A stretch of DNA of 45,134 nt from Owenia fusiformis (Eukaryota; Annelida; Polychaeta; Sabellida; Oweniidae). Positions 15,001-24,000 of this stretch are shown here, one piece after another. Made by a program: the position numbers and the translations under genes. A model generated the notes under the pieces. That model did not search any database, was not told the origin of the DNA, and saw only the letters and a list, made by a program, of their open reading frames with translations. Within the stretch, counting starts at the first letter, position 1. Each line of letters begins with the position of its first letter. Where the stretch lies: the NCBI GenBank assembly GCA_903813345.2, contig CAIIXF020000007.1, positions 31,051,564 to 31,096,697 on the forward strand. The letters run 5' to 3'.

Positions 15001-18000
15001 ACACCCCAGCGTGTAATATGCCATTGATAGTTACATAGCTGGTTTTCTATGATACATATTTTAAACAAGCTCGTTTGAGAAGATATTTGGAGCTACATGT
15101 AAAGCATGTATGACTTACATCATTTTCTTCAGAAAGCATTGTACTATGCATTGAAATCAACTTTGCCGGCAAAGTATTCAATAGACATCAGTATAATGAT
15201 TCGCATTGACACCAGCATGAAATGCAAATTTCCCATTCTAAATACTAAGCTGGAGCTGAGCGGGTATTTGAATAGACTAAGTAGCGCTTGTTTTGCCCTA
15301 TGCGTTCAAAGTTTTGTTGCGAAAAACATCGCCAGCTTAAAGTCTCCAATGAGTTGATCATTGGTGAAATTAATCAAGGTGTTTATTGACTGTTCATAGT
15401 TGATTGCCAATGGAGTGCTTGGAATGATGGAGTCTGCGACAAGCCATGTAACGGTGGTGAACTGACTAAATACAGGTGAGATATAAAAGTATATGTCAGA
15501 ACATAGAATTCAGTGTTTGCTAGTACATAAATGACTTGGATATTGTTACTATTACATTATTCCTAATTTTGCACTTAGTTCTTCTTCCCCCTTCTCCACA
15601 GAGTCACTGATGATTTCACCTCTATAATTCTAAAATATGATCATAAACTCATTACTATTCAGATGTTGATGTGTATTTCTTGATGTAACTTATGTGATTA
15701 TCCTGGATTGCAAGCTGCTATACAAGCTACTACAGCTCAGCTAGTTGAGCTAGCCCTTAAACATATAGCTCAATGGTGGAGTATTAGACTTTGAGTGGGA
15801 TGTCCTGGGTTCAATTGTCTGTTTCTGGCTGGTTACACTGTAGCTCCTAGGCATCCTCGGGTCATTACACTTAGGACGCATTCTCCCTACAGAATTCTAG
15901 AAGGTCATTTCCTTTATATGACAGACACATGTACACTATTATTCTAGAACAATTGAAGTGCAGCCTAAAGGTAATGGGAGACTGTGCAGAGGTCCATCAA
16001 GCATAGTGACACCTTGCAATACTGGATGCTGTGACGTCTGTACATACAATGGCATAGAACAAAAAGTTGGAGTACCATGGATCGAAGGAGGCTGTCTTCA
16101 ATGGTGAGAAATATTACCTTTGGAATAATATGTTTAATAAAAAGATGGATTGTTATATTAAGATATCTTTGTTACTTTTGATGTTTCATCAAAACTGTCA
16201 ATATCAGAAACTTTATCAAATAAGAAATGATAAAAATCTGTCATTGTGATTTATTCCAGCCAGTGCCTCTGCGTCGGACAATCAGTATGTTTCCGTATCA
16301 GTGATAATTGTAAGTATATCTCACATTAAAATCTGTTTTGATATTGATTTCATATTTTGTCTCGAGTATGCATTTATATGTGTGTTAAGTGCAACATCAG
16401 AAAGTGTAATATGCGTCTACCTAAGCACATGTATAATTTCAACCGCACACTCGTACATGTAAGTGGCAGCCATTTTTCAAAATGGCTGCCTACTCACCAA
16501 AACAATCCCTAGGTTTCAAAAATTATAGTTGATTCATTGAAAAGCTGTCCAGTGCATTAGATGATTGATTAGTTAGTGAAAACAACCTCCTTGTTCCACC
16601 ACCACCACTGGCAGACCTTTTTCTGTTTTTAAATTTCCCAAAAATATGTATTTGATTTTGCTGTATGGAAAATGAATATTTTTGTATTTTGTTTTTTATT
16701 TCCTCAACCATCAAATGATATATGATGTATTATCTTAAGGTACAAGTACCAAAAGCACAACATACATCCCACCTGTTACAACTACTGAGAAGGGAAAAGG
16801 TGAAGAAACAAAGGAATGCACCAAAGAACCATGCCCATGTGTCATTGGATTTAATTCATTTTCAAATCAGGTAAGATACATGTACATGTATGATGTGATC
16901 AATTTTCCAAGGGAAGCAGGTAGCTACAACTCTCAATTTTTGTGAAACAAATTTGAACTGATATGTTTTTAAAAATGAGGCTTAATTGTTGGACAAATAA
17001 TCTTCATTAAAAAAATGTGCATCTTATCATGTTACGTTTTCTTATGTTCAGGGTTTCCCCTTCAATATATCAGATGGACGAGCTGTGGCTTATAAAGATA
17101 AGGATGGGGATGAAACTATCATACCCGATGAGTATATCAACGTAGGAGACACTGTTGAATCGGGAATGATATTCAATGTGGACTGCAGTACTTGGTATGT
17201 GAAATTATGATGGGCAATAGAGGTCTTGATGTTATATGCAAAATATGTACACAAAATATATCACACATCAGGTTACATGATGAATTTTTTACACAGAGTG
17301 GGCCAAAATGAAGTTTCCAATTTTTCATTTTAATCTTATTTTCTTATTTTTGATGCAATCCCTTAAAAATAGGTAATGAATTGTTACAATTTATTCTATG
17401 AATTTTTATATATGAAACTGTGAAGCAGACATAAAGAATTCTTGCTCTGATGTACATGTGCCGTATGTTAGTTATGTGATAACAGCCTTCATGTAGTATA
17501 ATCCAGCAGTGGTGGATCAAAAAACTAACAAGGGGGTTGGCCCATATTTTGAGTCTGGAAAAAAATGTCTGGGCATTTGAATCTAAAATTGGATCTGTCA
17601 GTGTCCATCGCCTTACCAAAGTGTAACATTCCTCCATGTGAATATCCACTGTTTGAATATCATTTTAAAGAATGTCCCAACTATTCGGCTATACACTTTC
17701 ATGTATTTTCAGTCAATGTATGCCCAATGGCCAAGTAAATTGTACTTATGAGGCTTGTACTGGTAAGACAACCTTTCCACTAACTAATTTTAAACAAAAA
17801 GTGAGACACACTTATAAATTCTCCAAAATGCTTGCTAAGTTACCGTTGCTACCAATTGATTGAAGAAAATAAGACATGAACACAAAAACATGGTAAACAT
17901 TTGGATCCTTCCCTAAAGTTTCTTTTCATTTTTAAAATATTTAATTGTTTTAACAATAATTACAATTGTAGGTGATTGTGTGCTCAGTGATTGGAATGAT

Positions 18001-21000
18001 TGGGGTCCTTGCTCTGAGAGCTGTGGCTTAGGGGTGAGAACCAGGACAAGGAGCATCATTACATCTGGTTCTAATGGAAGGACTGCCTGTGCAGCTGAAA
18101 CATCTGAGTCACAGGACTGCAACACTTTACCATGCATAGGTACCTTCTTAATTACAAGACTTTGGTTAAAAACTATGGAGAATAAAATTTAAAAAAACAT
18201 CTTGAGCAATTTTCATTTTATCTATGAAAATTAAGAAAAAACTAATTTTGGAGACAAAGATCTGTTAAAACTATTTAAAACCTTTGATTATTTCCTTGAT
18301 CAAACCAGACTTTTAAAACAATGAATTTGTTAATTCATGAAAGTTTGGGAATTTACATACATTCAGTCATTGTTTTCACATTTAATATTTGTACTCCTAT
18401 GATATAATGATCGTTTCTTTTATTAGAGGAGTGTGAGTGGTCAGAGTGGAGTGAGTTTGGTGATTGTTCAGTCACATGTGATGTTGGTGTAAGGACTAGA
18501 AAGAGAACTATTGTAAGAGATGCTTCACTAGGAGCTAGGCCATGTGATGATGTAGCCATGCAACAGGAAACATGTACAAAGAACCCATGTGAAGGTATAT
18601 TTAGAGTTAACGCTTAATTATTATATCTTCCTGTGCTGTTAGTTCAATACATATACCATGTAAGTGTAGATTTTGGCAAAAGGGGAAAATATTACTTTTC
18701 ACGACTGCCTGGTTATTTTCTTCATGTTATAGTGTTCAAAATGATAAGTAAATTAGATCTTGTTTGGTGGGTTTCCTACTTGGGGGAGTTGCTGTTTTTC
18801 TAATATTTATTTGGTAGAGCATTAATAGCCTAGTCTCTTCATTTTTTGTTCTAAACGATGAAGAAATAAAGCCATTATGTTTTCATGAATATATTGATAT
18901 TGGATAAAAGAATCCACCCGAACAAGTTTGTTGGTCACTTTTTGTCCCTGAAAATTATGTTTTGCCCCCACCCCCAGGGGGTAGCAGAGGCTCAAAATGA
19001 AAAGGCATTAATGTGCTAAAACAAAAGTTATGAGGGAATATTCTTGAAAACAGATATACTCAAAATTGATTTGGGGGTAGTAAAATGCTTAAAATCACAA
19101 ATAAATCCAAAATACCCAGCAAAGTGCCTAATAAATGGTGAACTAAATATTAATTGACCACCTTAGGCAGGATAAAATAGAACTAACACAAGAAAAAGAA
19201 AAGGAATATTCAACTGGTTACATATGCAAAATGTAGATATTGCTTTTTTGCAAGAAACTCATTATAGTGAAAAAATAAACAACATATGGAGAATGCAATG
19301 GGGTGGAGAGATTTATGGAACTCCAGGAACTGCTTCTAGTAAAGGGCAGTTGATATTAATAAATAAAAAATCAGACATTAACATAGTTGGAGGTATTATT
19401 AACTACCAAAACGATAGAATACAAGCATTAAAAGTGAAACATGAAAACATACTTATCACGTTAATAAACTGTTACGGGCCGAATATAGATAGAGAGAAAA
19501 TTGATTTCTTTCAAAAATTATCTGATATTATTGTTGATGTAGGGACAGATGGAAGTGAAATAATTGTTGCAGGAGACATGAACACTGTGATAAATAATGA
19601 TTTAGACATAATTAATGGTAAAAAACACAATGAAAGAGCTGTTCAAAAATTCAAATTAGCTATTGAAACAAATGATATAACAGACATTTGGAGAGCAAAT
19701 AAGGGTGATAAAAAAACAATATACATGGTGTCAAAATAATCCATTTATTGCTCGAAGATTAGACTATGTATTTTTGTCAGAGGGATTAGCCAAAAAAACA
19801 AAAGAAGCTGAAATTATTCCATGCAGTTGTTCAGATCACTGTGCTGTAATGGTTGAATGGAATGATACTGAGATAAAACGTGGTAAAGGTCATTGGAAAT
19901 TCAACAATAGTCATTTAAAAGATATTAATTTTGTAAATAAGATAAACAGTGTAATTCAAGAAACTATAGCAGAATATGTTAATATTGTCAACCCACAGGT
20001 ATTATGGGATACATGCAAATGCATTATAAAACAGACATGTATTGAATTTGGAAAAAAAGAAGCACATGAAAAACAAAAATCTTTAAAAGCATTAGAGGTA
20101 ATGTTAAAGAAGCTCAAGAGATTTTATCTGAAAATGTAAATGAAGAAAATCAAAAGAATGTGTTGAATTTGAAATTAAAACATGAAATCTTAACACAAAA
20201 TAGAACCAAAGGTGCACAAATTAGGTCGAGAGAAAAGTGGATAGAAGAGGGGGAGAGAAATACAAAATATTTTTTAGGATTAGAAAAACACAGGGCAAAA
20301 ATGAAATCTATTGAAATTTTACAAGATGATAATGGGGTTAATACAAACAATATGGATGAGGTAATGAACACGCTATATGTATATTATCAAAATCTATACA
20401 AAGAAAACCATGACATCAAATATACTTTAGAAAACTTCCTAGATGATGTTCAAACACCCAAATTATCAGAGAATGAAAATAGACACATAGAAGGATTAAT
20501 AACTGAGTCAGAATGTTATATAGCAATTAAAAAAATGAAGTGTAATACGAGTCCTGGAATAGATGGGTTAACACCTGAGTTTTATAAGGTATTTTGGTCT
20601 AAAGTGAAAGTATTAATGGTTAATTCATTCAACTATGCATTTCAGTCAGGTAGATTATCTAATAGTCAGAGGAAAGGAATAATATCATTATTATTAAAGG
20701 GTAAAGAACTCCCTAGATATAAACTTAAGACTTATAGGCCTTTATCATTAACATGTGTTGATTATAGGATAGGAGCATCTGTTTTAGCAGCAAGAATCCA
20801 AAAAGTTATTAAAAATCTGGTTAATTCTGATCAAAACTCATATATGAAAGAAAGAGGAATACACTTAAATCTTAGAGTAATTGATGATATTTTGAATTTT
20901 GTGAATGATAATAACAGTCAAGGAATTATGATAACATTAGATTATTCCCGTGCGTTTGATTCAATTTCTAAAAAATTTGTGTTTGACATGATGAAACATT

Positions 21001-24000
21001 TTAATTTTGGAGAAGATATGATAACTTGGATCAAAGTATTCAATGCTGATAATTTATCTTGTGTCACAAACAATGGGTTGTACACAAAATGGTTCCCTTT
21101 AAATCAAGGATTACGGCAGGGTTGCCCCCTCAGTAGTTTGTGCTTCATTCTAGCTACTGAAATATTTGCGTGTAAAGTTAGGCAAAATAAAGATATAAAA
21201 GGTATAAAAATATCAAATGAATGTGAAGTGAAATTATCAAGTTATGCTGATGATGTATCATGTTTTGTTAGAGATATAAATTCAGCTCAACTTTTATTTC
21301 GAGAATCAGACCACTTTTATCTTACAACAGGTTTAAAATTAAATAAAGAAAAAACAAATGCAATGTGGATTGGCTCAAATAAAAACAACATTGAAACGCC
21401 ATTAAACATAACATGGCAAATAGGGGAAAATGCAAAAGTGAAAATTCTAGAAGTTTGGTTTTCAAATCAATGTTCAGCTGCACAGATTGAGGAGAACTGG
21501 TTACCAAAAATAATTAAAATGGAAACATTGATAAAAAATTGGAGTAAACGTAATCTCACATTGAAGGGTAAAATTACTCTTGCAAAAAGTTTAATAGCCT
21601 CACAAGTGACATCACTTTTAATGTCATTCAAAGCTCCAGATAAATATTTGGAAAGAATAAATAGTATCTTACATAAATTTATTGGGGGGAGTGAAAAAGG
21701 AAAAGATAGAATAAAAAGAAATGTTTTAAGACAAAGTTATGAGAAGGGAGGTTTCAAAATGATAGATATTTTTGTAAGTCAGGATGCACTCTTAATGACA
21801 TGGGTTAAGAGAATTGTTGCAATTGAAAATTCAAATTCAAAATGGAAAGAAATAGCGCTACATTACTTAAACAAATTGGGGCATGGCGAAGATATTTTTA
21901 AATATAATACAAATGAGCGAAACCTTAAATCAAAAATAAAGTTAAAAGAAATTCCAGTTTTCTATGAATATTTAGTTAGTATTTGGCTTAAATATCAACA
22001 TGTTAACAAGGAGAGACCTGTTAAAAATTCTGAAATTCTATGGAATAATGAGAAAATACAATACAGGAAAAATAACATATATTTTTGTGAATGGAAAAGA
22101 AAAGGAATTAAAATGGTAAAAGATGTATTAAATGAAAATAACACAATAAAAAACTATGAAGAAATTGTAGCGTTAACTGGTGCAAGTCCAAGTAGACTTT
22201 TAGAATACAACATTGTAAGAACAGCTTTATCTAATATTATCATCATAAATGGATGTGATAATGACTCTAAATTTTTATACAAAAACATAAATGTTCAAAA
22301 TTCAAAATCAAAAGATTTTTATCAATATATATTAAGTCTTAATCAATCAATTCCAAATTGTGAAGAAAAGTGGAAAGGTTATTATCCAACAATAAATTGG
22401 AAAGAGATTTGGAGTCGAATAAAAACCTTAAAAGAACCAAGATTAAAAACGCTACAATATAAACTTCTACATAGAATTTATCCTACGAATATACTTTTAG
22501 AAAAAATGAAAATATCAAATTCACCAAACTGTAAATATTGTAATCACATGCTAGACACATATGAACATTTCTTTATACAATGTCCAAAGATTAGAGAAAT
22601 ATGGAATGAAGTAGAGAATCTAGTTTTGAAGAAATATTTTTATTACCCTAGATTGAATGTGACTGATAAATTATTTGGAATCAAATTAAAATCCAGATCG
22701 GAGGAAGTATATATAAATAGCCTAATTGTCATAGCTAAGGTTTGTGTGAGTAAATATAAATATGGAAATTATCCAAATATTTTATGTTTGCTCAGAAGTG
22801 AAATAGCAATTAGGAAATTGTAAAGAAAATATTACTGTATATTGTTGTTGTAGTAAAATATAATGTACTGTACTGTAATCTGTAATATGTTTATGTAGAA
22901 GCAATAAAAAAAAAAAAAAAAAAAAAAAGGATAAAATAGAACAAATAATGTACTCACAATTTTTTTTCATATTGATCCCCTCCCCACTGTTGAAGAAGGG
23001 GTGGGTTTGTAGGGATTCTTTCTCTCAACATTAAATGAGCACATCACTGTCATACTTTCTGGCTCTTTCAAATGGTACTTGAGCAAAGTTATGGATTTTT
23101 TTGATTGGCATTAATGTGCTAAAACAAAAGTTATGAGGGAATATTCTTGAAAATAGATATCCTCAAAATTGAATTGGGGTAGTAAAATGCTTAAAATCAA
23201 AAATAAATCTAAAATATCCCGCAAAATGCCTAACAAATAGATAACTTATATTAACTGACCATTTTGGGTATAGTTATGAGGATCTCAGGTTATATATAGT
23301 GGCCACAAAAAATATTTCATTTTGGCCTCCAAAATAATTTGGGGGAGGGGGTCTACCCTACTTTTCTCTTGTAATACCCACCCTTCAACTTGCTGGGGCG
23401 GATAAAATTTATTGCAATATAGAGTTAAAATATTGAGTCATTAAACCTAAAGCAAAAAATTGTAATAAAGTCTGTGACAATGAACACTAATAAATGGATT
23501 TAATATTACCAGACTATGAACTTATTTAATGTAATAAATACAAAGTATTTGTCATAATTTTTAATATTGCATCATTATAGAATGTATCCCACCTAGCTTC
23601 AATTCATCATGTGCCAGTAAATCAGCAGCTGTGACAACATGTGATTGCTTGGATACCAATTGTAACCTCAATGAGGCAGTTGAATGTATCCCAGGATGTA
23701 CCTGCCCAGTTGGCATGGTCATGGAATATGGGGAATGTAAGAAGATTGAAAAATGCGGATGCCTTGTTGGTGATATAAAATATGATGCTGGATATCAGTG
23801 GAATAGCACTGCGACATGTGAATATTGGTAAGATCATAGGTTACATACAGCTATAGTGACCTATTGTCTCATTGTCTGTCACATGTAGTGTGAAGTATGA
23901 GTCAGAACAGACCTCATGTAAAAAGTTTGTCAGATTATGCATCAAATATTGTGAAATTCTTTGAAAGGAATAAGAAGATTTGAAATAAGAAAGTATGATT

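Larger units (their letters stand above)
18595..23580 (+). other. intron 34 hosting a second retrotransposon and a direct repeat
   Basis: A 5-kb intron. It holds the retrotransposon 19184-22927 and a pair of direct repeats on either side of it (both listed). The remaining sequence is AT-rich with G-runs near 18965 and 23340. Confidence 0.8.

Noticed and set aside
15106-15357. 83-codon ORF as a possible extra exon
   Set aside because: No cysteine module pattern, and exons 26 and 27 already join in the right phase without it.
15760-15830. Functional tRNA gene
   Set aside because: Boxes are present but the acceptor and anticodon stems do not pair convincingly; a SINE is the better reading.
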